DNA of 25,431 nt from a bacterium (GTDB lineage Bacteria; Patescibacteriota; Saccharimonadia; Saccharimonadales; HK-STAS-PATE-42): NCBI GenBank assembly GCA_029781075.1, contig JAKOXJ010000023.1:1-25431 (forward strand), in the 5' to 3' direction. Under the pieces are notes generated by a model that was given only the letters and a program-made list of their open reading frames with translations, ran no database searches and was not told where the DNA came from. The position numbers and the translations under genes were made by a program. The stretch's first letter is position 1. The number at the start of each line of letters is the position of its first letter. This document shows positions 1-7,519 of the stretch, piece by piece.

Positions 1-50
1 AGTTTACCACTCTAGGTTCAGAGAGACCAGAATAAGCAAACTGCTTAACT

Positions 51-80
51 TTGTATTTAATGGAGTATTCCGACTAAAAT
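51..80 (+). promoter_or_regulatory. Promoter, leaderless type
   Basis: TTGTAT at 51-56 and TAAAAT at 75-80 are separated by 18 nt. Only 8 nt lie between the -10 hexamer and the ATG at 89, so transcription would begin at or next to the start codon. No Shine-Dalgarno sequence is suitably placed. The remainder of 1-50 shows nothing recognisable. Confidence 0.5.
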
Positions 81-88
81 CTATACAA

Positions 89-889
89 ATGACAGACCCG
101 AATAATACTTCAGAGAGACCAACATTTTACTTATATGATTATGACCCAGAATGGAGTCTGATGGGGGAACTAAATGGCCTTATAGATAAAGGTAGGCTTA
201 CTCAAGATATCTTCCTTCGACTAGCTTCAGTCGGTCAAAGGGTGGATACTGCCACAAGATCAACCTATCTAAACTGGACTATGGTACAAGAGATAGTCGA
301 GCATATAGATTACCCAGACAAAATGAGAGAAGAGACAAGGGCTATACTTTTCGGTGATTTGCCCGATGCCATAGTCGATGTAAACTCTAATGCCAATCGC
401 GCTTTCTATAGAGCATTAGATACACCTTACTATAGAATGGGAGACTTAGTCAGAGCTATTCATTCAAGAAGGGCTTCATGGGGGCAGGCACTACCAGATG
501 TTCCACAGACTTATTACGGGGGACACACTAAGCTTAGGGTACCGGATGAAGAATGGTGGAGGTGCAGGTCTATCGCTAGGCCAATCTGGAGCTTGCTAGT
601 GAAAAGATTCCATCCAGAATGGCTGGACAGACCAGACCAGTTTCACAGATCATCCTATATTGGTGGATGGGGCTCCTCCACTGTATATTATGTTGGTGAA
701 AAGAGCCAGAGAAGAGAAGTTGTAACCGACGGGGTATTCTCTGATCCAACCGTACTGTCGTTCTACCAAGAGGCAATCGAGACAAGAGTCCATGGTCTTG
801 GCAAGGTTGGGGTTGAAGACCTAAGGATCATGCTAATAGACGAACACCCAGAGCTAATGGTTGGACATGAACTCCCGCGCTCTAAATAA
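89..889 (+). CDS. Unrecognised soluble protein, 266 aa
   Basis: I do not recognise this family. The protein has no signal peptide and no membrane segment. It is rich in charged and aromatic residues, with a Tyr/Asp-rich start (around residues 13-22) and a Trp-rich middle (about 155-200, including a WW pair near 155 and two more Trp before 180). That composition suggests a folded cytoplasmic domain rather than a structural protein. The start at 89 is favoured because a TAAAAT hexamer ends 8 nt upstream, the same leaderless layout as many genes here. The gene stands alone, is followed at once by a strong hairpin terminator, and converges on tRNA-Arg. The coding call rests on its length, the promoter and terminator that frame it and its codon use, which resembles its neighbours. 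No function is proposed. Confidence 0.75.
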   Translation: MTDPNNTSERPTFYLYDYDPEWSLMGELNGLIDKGRLTQDIFLRLASVGQRVDTATRSTYLNWTMVQEIVEHIDYPDKMREETRAILFGDLPDAIVDVNSNANRAFYRALDTPYYRMGDLVRAIHSRRASWGQALPDVPQTYYGGHTKLRVPDEEWWRCRSIARPIWSLLVKRFHPEWLDRPDQFHRSSYIGGWGSSTVYYVGEKSQRREVVTDGVFSDPTVLSFYQEAIETRVHGLGKVGVEDLRIMLIDEHPELMVGHELPRSK

Positions 890-910
890 AAAAATCCCAA
901 AGGGATTTTT
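890..910. terminator. Bidirectional intrinsic terminator
   Basis: A 9-bp stem, AAAAATCCC at 890-898 and GGGATTTTT at 902-910, closes on a 3-nt loop. It has A residues on one side and T residues on the other, so it can serve both the plus-strand gene ending at 889 and the minus-strand tRNA-Arg at 921-998. Confidence 0.85.
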
Positions 911-920
911 AAATAATATC

Positions 921-998
921 TGGTGCTCCGGATAGGACTCGAACCTATGACCTGGCGGGTAGAAGCCGCCCGCTCTAATCCAACTGAGCTACCGGAGC
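921..998 (-). tRNA. tRNA-Arg(TCT)
   Basis: On the minus strand a 7-bp acceptor stem (GCTCCGG/CCGGAGC), D arm GCTC/GAGC, anticodon stem GGCGG/CCGCC with loop CTTCTAC, and T arm ATAGG/CCTAT with TTCGAGT fold as a full cloverleaf of 75 nt. The anticodon is TCT, which reads AGA. CCA is encoded at 921-923. Confidence 0.97.
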
Positions 999-1012
999 AA
1001 ATCTAAACAATC

Positions 1013-1018
1013 ATTATA
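1013..1018 (-). promoter_or_regulatory. -10 box for tRNA-Arg(TCT)
   Basis: The minus strand reads TATAAT here, ending 14 nt before the tRNA 5' end, which gives a leader of about 7 nt. No convincing -35 is seen. Confidence 0.6.
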
Positions 1019-1062
1019 ACCCAGATACTTCCAAAAAACCAGGTTCTCACCCCGTAAGTACA

Positions 1063-1092
1063 TTGCCTAACATACATCGCTTATGCTAAACT
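1063..1092 (+). promoter_or_regulatory. Extended -10 promoter of the FtsA-like gene
   Basis: TTGCCT at 1063-1068 and TAAACT at 1087-1092 are 18 nt apart, and TG at 1084-1085 gives the extended form TGCTAAACT. The same nonamer recurs before radA. The leader would be about 40 nt and ends with GAGGGAAG, 10 nt before the ATG, a Shine-Dalgarno-like sequence. Confidence 0.65.
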
Positions 1093-1140
1093 ACTATTAC
1101 CAAATTCCCGAGATAAGTGCCCGAGGGAAGAACTAAGTAG

Positions 1141-2517
1141 ATGAAGATAAAAGATACAGTCAATAAAAGACTCAGCGGAGTCAAAGGATCTAGCCATAAG
1201 CTACAGGATCTGAAAAACTCCCTTTTTACGAAGAAAGAAAAGACGCATGATGAGCCCGATGCCCAGATAGCAAGCGGTGGCAGAAAGATCATCTCTGGTT
1301 TAGATATTGGAACAGAATACGTAAAAGCCCTCGTGGCGGAAGTTGAGGGCGACAACATAAACGTAATTGGAGTGAGCAAAAAGCATCAAAACTTAACGGA
1401 CATGCACGCCGGCGCAATTGCCGACATCTCTGGTGTAGTCGATAACTGCGAACGGGCCCTAGCCGAGGCAGAGAATATGGCCGGCATTGGTGTCTCCAAA
1501 GCAGTTTTAGGCATAGCCGGTGAGCTAGTCCGTGGGATAACCTACACGATTACCTATAAAAGATCTAATGCAGAGGCTCAAATAACAGCAGAAGAAATGC
1601 AGTTCGTTATCGAAAGAGCCCAGAATCAGAGCCGATCAAAAGCCGCTAGACAACTTTCTGAAGAGACCGGAGAAGACGACATCGATGTTAAACTTATTAA
1701 CTCAGCGATCGTTGCCATGTTTGTAGACGGTTATAAGATCTCTAACCCAATTGGTTTCCAGGGCTCAAAGCTCTCCATTAGACTATATTCTGCCTTTGCC
1801 CCAATGGTTCATATTGGCGCACTTCAGCAGGTTGCACACCAGCTAGAGCTAGACTTGATGGCTATTGCGGCGGAACCATTTGCTGTCTCTAGAACAGTGA
1901 TTGGCACCGACCCATCAAGCTCAGTATCAGCAATCTTAATCGATGTCGGAGGAGGAACAACCGATATCGCCTTTGTAGAGGAAGGGGGAGTCCAAGGGAC
2001 AAGATCCTTTGGTATTGGAGGTCGAAGCTTCACTAAAGCGGTTGCCGAGGATCTCGGCATAAGCTTTGCTCAAGCCGAAAAACTTAAGGTTAATTTAAGC
2101 TCTGCTGAATACTCCGCATCTCAACGTGCAGCTGCCAGCAAATCATTGCAGAAGACGGCTGAAGTTTGGGTATCAGGAGTGGAGCTTTGTATCGCCGAAT
2201 TTGTCGAAGAGCAGGGAGAAAAATACGGAGCTTTACCAAGTGTAATTATGCTCTGTGGAGGAGGATCCTCTTTAGAGATATTGCCTAAGTCTCTTAATAC
2301 TGAAGCATGGTTTAAAGACCTTCCGTTTGCTCATAAGCCCCGCGTTGGCCTAATTAGAGCCGATGCCGCCAAAGGCATTAAGGATTTAACAGAGAAAGTC
2401 TCTGACCATACTTTTATAACCGCCCTTGGATTATTGAGAGTAGGGCAGGACACTATGATCTCAATCGAACCAGAGTCAAAAATAAAAGAATCCCTCAAGA
2501 AAGTCCTCAGAACCTAG
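1141..2517 (+). CDS. FtsA/PilM-family actin-like ATPase, 458 aa
   Basis: The protein has the actin/Hsp70-type nucleotide fold. Phosphate-1 motif GLDIGTEY lies at 53-60, phosphate-2 motif DVGGGTTD at 268-275, and an adenosine-type motif LCGGGSS at 371-377. Between the first two, residues about 130-211 resemble the FtsA 1C (SHS2) insertion, ending in NPIGFQGSKL, which matches the FtsA signature after that insertion. FtsA tethers FtsZ to the membrane and PilM works in pilus assembly; both belong to this family. The last residues (IKESLKKVLR) could form an amphipathic membrane-binding helix as in FtsA. About 50 basic residues precede the core, which is unusual. No ftsZ or pil gene is adjacent; it converges on the surface-protein cluster. 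I favour FtsA-like but do not assign the gene symbol. Confidence 0.8.
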   Translation: MKIKDTVNKRLSGVKGSSHKLQDLKNSLFTKKEKTHDEPDAQIASGGRKIISGLDIGTEYVKALVAEVEGDNINVIGVSKKHQNLTDMHAGAIADISGVVDNCERALAEAENMAGIGVSKAVLGIAGELVRGITYTITYKRSNAEAQITAEEMQFVIERAQNQSRSKAARQLSEETGEDDIDVKLINSAIVAMFVDGYKISNPIGFQGSKLSIRLYSAFAPMVHIGALQQVAHQLELDLMAIAAEPFAVSRTVIGTDPSSSVSAILIDVGGGTTDIAFVEEGGVQGTRSFGIGGRSFTKAVAEDLGISFAQAEKLKVNLSSAEYSASQRAAASKSLQKTAEVWVSGVELCIAEFVEEQGEKYGALPSVIMLCGGGSSLEILPKSLNTEAWFKDLPFAHKPRVGLIRADAAKGIKDLTEKVSDHTFITALGLLRVGQDTMISIEPESKIKESLKKVLRT

Positions 2518-2526
2518 GTTTTCTTA

Positions 2527-3966
2527 TTACTTCTTGGGCTTTACAGCTATCTTCTTAGAGGTTGACTTCCTTTTTGTAGTGGACTTCTTCGCTGGCTTTG
2601 GTTTCTCGGCTAGTTCTGCGGCAATTTCTTCTTGAGGAATATCGTCCTCAAAGATCTCCTCAACACTCTCTGGCTCATCAACTTCCTCCAGTATATTTGG
2701 TTCATTAGAGCCCAGGTCAGGGTCTACTTCTTTTTCCTTAACCTCAGCCTCAGGAGATTCAATTACTTCTGGTTCTGTAGGTAAAGGGCTCGCGGGCTCA
2801 GTCACCGGTACAGAATGTCCCATCTTAGCCGGTACCCTAATGACGCTACCAGGTACTAGGTTGTATGGAGCCTTGAGATCATTTACCTTTGCAAGCTTTT
2901 TCCATCTGACTCCAGTTCTTTGAGCGATCTCTGCTACAGTCTCCCCAGCCTTGACTCTATAGTCCACCCAATTCTTCTTAACTCTTCTACGGGCAATTAA
3001 CTTCTTCGGGATTAGGAATAGTAATAAAATAAGTAGTAGCAACACTATTAGCTCTATAATAAGCGCTGCAGGCTGAGGCCAAATAAAGACATTCTTTGCG
3101 GGCCCAGCTACCTCTGTCAAATTACCGTTGCCGTTTTCTCCAAGAGTTAGGGTTGTGTCGGCATTATAGCTAGCTACGAAACCAGCCTTATAGAATCCAC
3201 CCCAAAAAGGTCTCTTAAAATCAAAGTTCCATTCGGCTTCCTCAGCTCTTAAAACCGGGAACGTGTTACTTTGTGACTCTCCATTACCATAAATCATTGG
3301 CTTGAGGGAAACTCTTAAGAGTGTATCGAGAGAGACATTAGACTCACTCTTAACTTTTGCAGTTATTGCCACGTTCTTATCCTTGGTGACAGCCTCAATA
3401 CTTGTAGGAGTAATCTTTTTCACAATATCTCCTGGCACCAGTATTGCTGCCCTAATTGCCGTCCTGAAATTAAGGCCAATACCAGACTGAAGGGTCGATT
3501 CTGCCTTCTCCTGCAGAACAATACATGCATTGTGTTCACACGGTGACGCATCTTGCGGAGCTGATATCTTAAAGTCCACTACAGATTTTTCACCGGCACC
3601 AAGAGTGATCTCTTTCTTACTTAATTTAACCCAACCGCCTGCATCCTGAATGGGATCTGCGGCCTGAGAACAAGCGAAAGCCCCACCACTAGATTTAACA
3701 GAATCAACCGCGTATACCTGAATAGTTTTTGTTTCGGAAGTATTATTAATTACTTCGACACCGTCATCGGTAGAGGTACCAGGCTCAATAGTCTTAATAA
3801 ATATTGTACTTGTTCTGGGGTTCTTAGGGTCTGGGTGTGCCGGCTTTCCGCCAACACTACCAGAGTCGGCATAAACACCCACTCCAGAAAATGGGCTAAG
3901 CAAGGCTATCAGAACTAGTATGGCACCTAATCCTGCACCTAATTTCCCACCAAGTAATCTGCGCAT
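2527..3966 (-). CDS. WxL-interacting-type (DUF916/DUF3324-like) membrane protein with LysM domain, 479 aa
   Basis: Order of parts: basic N-terminus and hydrophobic signal segment (residues 1-33); Ig-like extracellular region with two sections, about 45-160 and 165-290, resembling the DUF916-DUF3324 architecture of WxL-interacting proteins; a membrane helix at about 297-319; a basic stop-transfer stretch KKLIARRRVKK; a LysM domain at about 335-378; an acidic low-complexity linker (about 395-455); and a Lys/Ser/Thr tail. Cys99, Cys143 and Cys148 lie in the outer part. If the first segment is a signal peptide, positive charges after the second helix place the LysM domain in the cytoplasm, which is odd for a peptidoglycan-binding module. 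The gene is third in the minus-strand order after two WxL-like proteins, the classic context of such a partner. The DUF916 assignment rests on architecture and context, not on a profile search; the LysM call is firmer. Confidence 0.75.
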   Translation of the reverse strand: MRRLLGGKLGAGLGAILVLIALLSPFSGVGVYADSGSVGGKPAHPDPKNPRTSTIFIKTIEPGTSTDDGVEVINNTSETKTIQVYAVDSVKSSGGAFACSQAADPIQDAGGWVKLSKKEITLGAGEKSVVDFKISAPQDASPCEHNACIVLQEKAESTLQSGIGLNFRTAIRAAILVPGDIVKKITPTSIEAVTKDKNVAITAKVKSESNVSLDTLLRVSLKPMIYGNGESQSNTFPVLRAEEAEWNFDFKRPFWGGFYKAGFVASYNADTTLTLGENGNGNLTEVAGPAKNVFIWPQPAALIIELIVLLLLILLLFLIPKKLIARRRVKKNWVDYRVKAGETVAEIAQRTGVRWKKLAKVNDLKAPYNLVPGSVIRVPAKMGHSVPVTEPASPLPTEPEVIESPEAEVKEKEVDPDLGSNEPNILEEVDEPESVEEIFEDDIPQEEIAAELAEKPKPAKKSTTKRKSTSKKIAVKPKK

Positions 3967-3976
3967 ATAACAAACA

Positions 3977-4006
3977 AAAGTTAAACGGTTAAGCTTAACT
4001 TTATCA
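3977..4006 (-). promoter_or_regulatory. Promoter and inverted repeat before the LysM membrane protein
   Basis: The minus strand reads TGATAAAGT (3998-4006), an extended -10. It overlaps an inverted repeat with 8-nt arms AAAGTTAA (3977-3984) and TTAACTTT (3995-4002). A perfect 12-bp palindrome, GTTAAGCTTAAC, lies at 3988-3999. The position over the transcription start suggests an operator or a leader hairpin. This is inference only. Confidence 0.4.
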
Positions 4007-4030
4007 GATTAGAGAAAGAAAAATAAGACC

Positions 4031-4720
4031 TTAAGAAGCAGTCACTGTAACGGTTAGATTCACAGTGTAGCTATCTGCTGCCTGTTCAGCTGGAACGGTT
4101 TGATCCACATTAACCCCAGTTAAGTACCACCTACCAACATCATCAGAACCCGCCGCGGCATTTAGGATCGTTATACTATCCGTAACTCCCTGGTCGAATG
4201 CAGAAGAGGATCCTTTAGTTATGTTGGACGTAGAACAAGAGGCACAGTCAGCAATCAGCGTCCCCGCACTAGCATCAATAGTCATCCTTCCTGCCTTTGA
4301 GTCTGCATCTGCCCCATCTGCACATCCAGATGTAGTTGTATCATTAAAGTCATAGTTCTGTGTACTTCCACCATTCTGCCATAGAGTACTAGCTCCTGAT
4401 GTAGCGGCTATAGTTAGAGTCCAGCCAGCGTTAGCAACGCCAGGGTTGTTAACATATATTCTCTGAGAGTTAGAACCAATTGTCCCAGAGGTAGTCTGAC
4501 AGTCAAAGGATAGGGTAGCTGCACCCATACTAAAACTTGGGCTAGCGACTGTATTTCTGCTGGCATCCTTCGTATCAGCTGCAAGAGTACCACCATTAAT
4601 AGTTTGACTCAGTTGTGTAGTATCGGATGCTTTGACTATTGGCAGGACCACACCAACTGCAATAGCAAGAAAGAGTACTACTCCCAACACAGCTTTAGTA
4701 CCCAATCTGTTTTTTGCCAT
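4031..4720 (-). CDS. Small secreted WxL-like surface protein, 229 aa
   Basis: The protein has a signal segment (Lys/Arg, then hydrophobic residues 10-31) followed by one extracellular beta-rich domain of about 190 residues, rich in Ser, Thr, Ala, Gly and Asp with almost no Lys or Arg. A WTL at 100-102 within GWTLTIAATSG and a C-terminal SYTVNLTVTVTAS resemble the two signature segments of WxL cell-wall domains, but the second lacks its Trp. Four Cys (74, 133, 159, 162) could form disulfides. The whole domain is homologous to residues about 632-813 of the upstream 813-aa protein, with stretches identical even at DNA level. It has its own TTGACT/TATGAT promoter next to the stop of that gene. 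Role inferred: non-covalent surface protein working with the downstream membrane partner. Confidence 0.8.
   Translation of the reverse strand: MAKNRLGTKAVLGVVLFLAIAVGVVLPIVKASDTTQLSQTINGGTLAADTKDASRNTVASPSFSMGAATLSFDCQTTSGTIGSNSQRIYVNNPGVANAGWTLTIAATSGASTLWQNGGSTQNYDFNDTTTSGCADGADADSKAGRMTIDASAGTLIADCASCSTSNITKGSSSAFDQGVTDSITILNAAAGSDDVGRWYLTGVNVDQTVPAEQAADSYTVNLTVTVTAS
4259..4408. repeat. Near-identical DNA block, copy 1 (WxL-like domain)
   Basis: Within this block two tracts, 4259-4297 (39 nt) and 4344-4408 (65 nt), are identical base for base to 5008-5046 and 5093-5157. The flanking parts of the two genes differ clearly, so the identity is local. Confidence 0.9.
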
Positions 4721-4751
4721 TTTTGTTTTTAGTTTTTAGACTTCAGCCCTT

Positions 4752-4781
4752 ATCATAGCATAAGCATAATAGATAAGTCAA
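4752..4781 (-). promoter_or_regulatory. Promoter of the small WxL-like gene
   Basis: On the minus strand TTGACT (4776-4781) and TATGAT (4752-4757) are spaced by 18 nt. The -35 lies 1 nt beyond the stop codon of the large repeat protein, so the small gene can be expressed alone. The leader of roughly 25 nt is A-rich and has no Shine-Dalgarno sequence. Confidence 0.75.
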
Positions 4782-4782
4782 A

Positions 4783-7224
4783 TTAAGAGGCAGTTAATGT
4801 TACCGTCATATTTATAGTATAGCTATCTGGTGTTTGTTGGGCCGGTATGACCTGGCTGAGCCCAACTCCAATAAGCTCCCAGTAGCAACTCGTCTGTGCC
4901 GAAGACGAGGCATTAAGCAGAGTGATACTGTCAGTAACATCCTGATTGAAGTTAGCGCTCGAACCCTTCGTCACATTATCATTATTACAACCAGACTGCG
5001 GAGTTAACGTCCCCGCACTAGCATCAATAGTCATCCTTCCTGCCTTAGAGTCTGCATCCGCTCCATCAGAACATCCAGAAGAGGTAGTATCGTTAAAGTC
5101 ATAGTTCTGTGTACTTCCACCATTCTGCCATAGAGTACTAGCTCCTGATGTAGCGGCAACGGTTAGGGTCCAGCCAGGACTCGCAGTAGTGTTAGTGACC
5201 CTGATCCTCTGCGAACTTGATCCTAGACTACCGGTATTGGTAGAACAGTCAAACTGGTATCCAGATGAAGTCATGCTAAAGCTCGGGCTAGCAACTGTAG
5301 ATCCGCCACTATCAACAACATTAACTCCAAGTGAACCCGTTGGTGGTATCTTCCAGGCCACATACTTGTAGTTAGAGCCATTACCATTTACGATGGAGCT
5401 ATTTCCGGTTGTAAAGCCAGAGGAAGTTATAGATTTTATTAATCCAGCCGTATTTGCTGTAGTGCCAAACTGCTGGGTATTGTCTCCACTAAGGGTAGAT
5501 GGCCTGCTAACTGCAGGTTGGACTGAGGTCTGCTTAATCCATATAAGATTGCTACTCATCGCTGGGTCTGTTATTTCTCTGTCTAATACTGCATTACCCG
5601 CATAAGATCCAACCTTCATATTCGTGCCAGCCTTAAAGGCGACCCATCTGAAAGTCCCGTTAGCGGAGTTAACAGTAGTGCTGTTTCCTATCTGGAAGCT
5701 ATTCGTCCCAAATCCCTGGATTAGGTTTGCGGCTTCGGCCGCGCTTGTAAACTGTAAGGAGTTATCACCCGACTCCTGTGAAGTCCGAAATACCCCGCCA
5801 GTTGCCCCACTTCTCTTTATATAAACAAGATCAGGAGTGAAGGGCAGGTCATCAATATTTCTATCATCCACACCATTCCCAGTATAGGTCCCTACCGCAA
5901 AGTCCGATGCCCCACTACTTAATATTGGGCTAAATGCACTACCAAAGGCTTGCCAGTGGTATCCAACGGCAGAGGTATTAACAGTTCCATCTGTACCAAT
6001 GCTAAAGCCATCCGCGTCTAAGGACGTAATTGCTAGCGCAAAATCGCTTGTTGCACCAGAAGTAGCAGTAGTTGCATCACCCATCATCTGGCTAGTCCTT
6101 AACACTGACACATTTGTTGTATTGGATTTTATTATTACAAGGTCTGGCCTAAAACCTAGCCCAGTTACAGATGTTGCAGACCCAGTCCCCGTATAGCTAC
6201 CAACTGCCATCTTGTACGTTCCGGACGCTGTCCCAGAGCTAGCTGTACCACCTATAGCTATCCAGTAATGGCTAATTGCCGACTCGTTGACATTGGCAGT
6301 AGACCCTACCTGAAAGCCATCTGTATTTAGTTTTTGTATCATATCCGCCGCAGAAGCCACCCCATCAACTGTGTAATTACTTTGGTCTCCATAGTTCTGC
6401 TTTATAGAAAAAACCGACCTTCTGCTATTTGCAGTCAGAGACCCACTATTCTTTACAAGAACAAAGTTAGGCTTATACGCAGTCACTGATAGATCTCTGT
6501 TGTCCAGCCCATTTCCAGTATATGACCCTTCATTAAAAACTCCCCCGCCAGACTTGAACGCAAAGTAATAATAAGTAGAACCGTTTGTATTGTTACTGCT
6601 ACCTATATTGAATCCTGTTGAACTCATCGAAGCTATTAGAAATCCAGTAGTATTAGCTGCAGTAGAGTTGAAGTACTCTGAAGTATTCGCTGGCATTGAT
6701 GTAGTCCTAAAGTTCGCAGCGAATACTGAGGTTGCAACCTTTACGGCAGCCATATCAGGCTGAAAACCAGTACTAATTAATCTAGAAGAAGAACCGTTTC
6801 CGGTATAGCTCCCTACACAGAAGCTACCGGAAGCTGTGCAATCACTGCCACTAATCGCCACGTAAAAGTACTGAGTAGCCAAAGTATTTACAGGAGTAGC
6901 ATCTATACTGAACCCATCAGAGGTGATTGTCATTCCATTTCCTGCTGCTGCAGCGTTCATCGGCACAACCGTGGACCCAGACATAGAGGAGGTCTTCAGA
7001 TATCCCACGACTGCTGTAGCTGCTTTTGAGATAATTAGATCCGGTGCAAAACCAAACCCACTCAATGTCTGAGTTGCCCCATTCCCGATATAGTATCCAG
7101 TTTTTATCTTAAAAGTCGCAGCATCACTTCTTCTTGTACTGGCGAAAGGTATACAGAGCGCAATTATTAGCGGTAGAATAACCACTAATCTCCCCAGCTT
7201 AACCCCACCTAATCTCCTTAACAT
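4783..7224 (-). CDS. Large secreted six-repeat protein with C-terminal WxL-like domain, 813 aa
   Basis: A signal segment (about residues 10-36, ending near SDAA) is followed by six tandem repeats of about 83-95 residues, starting near 43, 137, 232, 341, 444 and 538. Each shows the pattern G-Y-x-G-N-G, then GFxPDLVxIK, a central RTS-type segment, GFxIG with VN, and an aromatic Y/W-x-A end. Such repeats occur in phage tail-associated and surface proteins and suggest a beta-sandwich or lectin-like fold. Residues 632-813 form a WxL-like domain (WTL at 695-697) homologous to the 229-aa neighbour. Thr, Ser, Asn and Gly dominate and Cys is scarce in the repeats. It is first of three surface genes on the minus strand. 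Likely an adhesin or envelope protein; the ligand is unknown. Confidence 0.85.
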   Translation of the reverse strand: MLRRLGGVKLGRLVVILPLIIALCIPFASTRRSDAATFKIKTGYYIGNGATQTLSGFGFAPDLIISKAATAVVGYLKTSSMSGSTVVPMNAAAAGNGMTITSDGFSIDATPVNTLATQYFYVAISGSDCTASGSFCVGSYTGNGSSSRLISTGFQPDMAAVKVATSVFAANFRTTSMPANTSEYFNSTAANTTGFLIASMSSTGFNIGSSNNTNGSTYYYFAFKSGGGVFNEGSYTGNGLDNRDLSVTAYKPNFVLVKNSGSLTANSRRSVFSIKQNYGDQSNYTVDGVASAADMIQKLNTDGFQVGSTANVNESAISHYWIAIGGTASSGTASGTYKMAVGSYTGTGSATSVTGLGFRPDLVIIKSNTTNVSVLRTSQMMGDATTATSGATSDFALAITSLDADGFSIGTDGTVNTSAVGYHWQAFGSAFSPILSSGASDFAVGTYTGNGVDDRNIDDLPFTPDLVYIKRSGATGGVFRTSQESGDNSLQFTSAAEAANLIQGFGTNSFQIGNSTTVNSANGTFRWVAFKAGTNMKVGSYAGNAVLDREITDPAMSSNLIWIKQTSVQPAVSRPSTLSGDNTQQFGTTANTAGLIKSITSSGFTTGNSSIVNGNGSNYKYVAWKIPPTGSLGVNVVDSGGSTVASPSFSMTSSGYQFDCSTNTGSLGSSSQRIRVTNTTASPGWTLTVAATSGASTLWQNGGSTQNYDFNDTTSSGCSDGADADSKAGRMTIDASAGTLTPQSGCNNDNVTKGSSANFNQDVTDSITLLNASSSAQTSCYWELIGVGLSQVIPAQQTPDSYTINMTVTLTAS
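5008..5157. repeat. Near-identical DNA block, copy 2 (WxL-like domain)
   Basis: This is the partner of 4259-4408. The two identical tracts are 5008-5046 and 5093-5157, in the same order and orientation, both inside the C-terminal domain of the 813-aa protein. Confidence 0.9.
5347..7098 (-). repeat. Six tandem protein repeats of about 83-95 aa
   Basis: The region encodes residues 43-626 of the large surface protein. The repeats are well conserved in the opening GSYTGNG and in the GFxPDLVxIK segment but diverged at DNA level, so they are old duplications. R4 and R5 are preceded by short Ser/Gly/Thr linkers. Confidence 0.85.
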
Positions 7225-7240
7225 AAGCTTATTCTAATAG

Positions 7241-7246
7241 ATTATA
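7241..7246 (-). promoter_or_regulatory. -10 box of the large surface protein gene
   Basis: The minus strand reads TATAAT, ending 16 nt before the ATG at 7224. The leader would be about 9 nt, too short for a normal ribosome binding site. No clear -35 is seen. Confidence 0.55.
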
Positions 7247-7308
7247 CCCATAAACGCTTGAAGACCCCAGGATGGGATCTTCATATAAAAACAAGAGCTT
7301 CTATGTTC

Positions 7309-7402
7309 TGGCGGAGAGGGGGGGATTCGAACCCCCGCGAGGACTTAACATCCCCCTACAGCTTTAGCAAAGCCGCCCCTTCAGCCACTTGGGTACCTCT
7401 CC
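7309..7402 (-). tRNA. tRNA-Ser(GCT)
   Basis: A class II tRNA with a long variable arm, 91 nt plus encoded CCA (7309-7311). Acceptor GGAGAGG pairs with CCTCTCC. Anticodon stem CGGCT/AGCTG has one G-U pair and its loop TTGCTAA gives anticodon GCT, reading AGC and AGT. T arm GGGGG/CCCCC with TTCGAAT. Confidence 0.96.
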
Positions 7403-7437
7403 ATATCCGTATGAACTTCTAGCTGAATTAATCTCTA

Positions 7438-7466
7438 ATTATACCACCGCTGATCCTACTCTCCAA
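7438..7466 (-). promoter_or_regulatory. Promoter of tRNA-Ser
   Basis: On the minus strand TTGGAG (7461-7466), a 17-nt spacer and TATAAT (7438-7443) with an upstream TGG are visible. The leader before the tRNA is about 30 nt. The -35 overlaps the T-rich tail of the aquaporin terminator. Confidence 0.65.
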
Positions 7467-7498
7467 AAAGAAAAAGACCCAGAAATAAATCCGGGTCT
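7465..7498 (-). terminator. Intrinsic terminator of the aquaporin gene
   Basis: On the minus strand AGACCC and GGGTCT form a stem with a 12-nt loop (7475-7498), followed by a run of T broken by one C. It lies about 20 nt downstream of the aquaporin stop codon. Confidence 0.75.
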
Positions 7499-7519
7499 AA
7501 AAGAAGTACAGTTCTTATA

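Noticed and set aside
2510..2519. Palindrome AACCTAGGTT at the end of the FtsA-like gene as a terminator
   Set aside because: It leaves no loop for a stable hairpin and is not followed by a proper T run.
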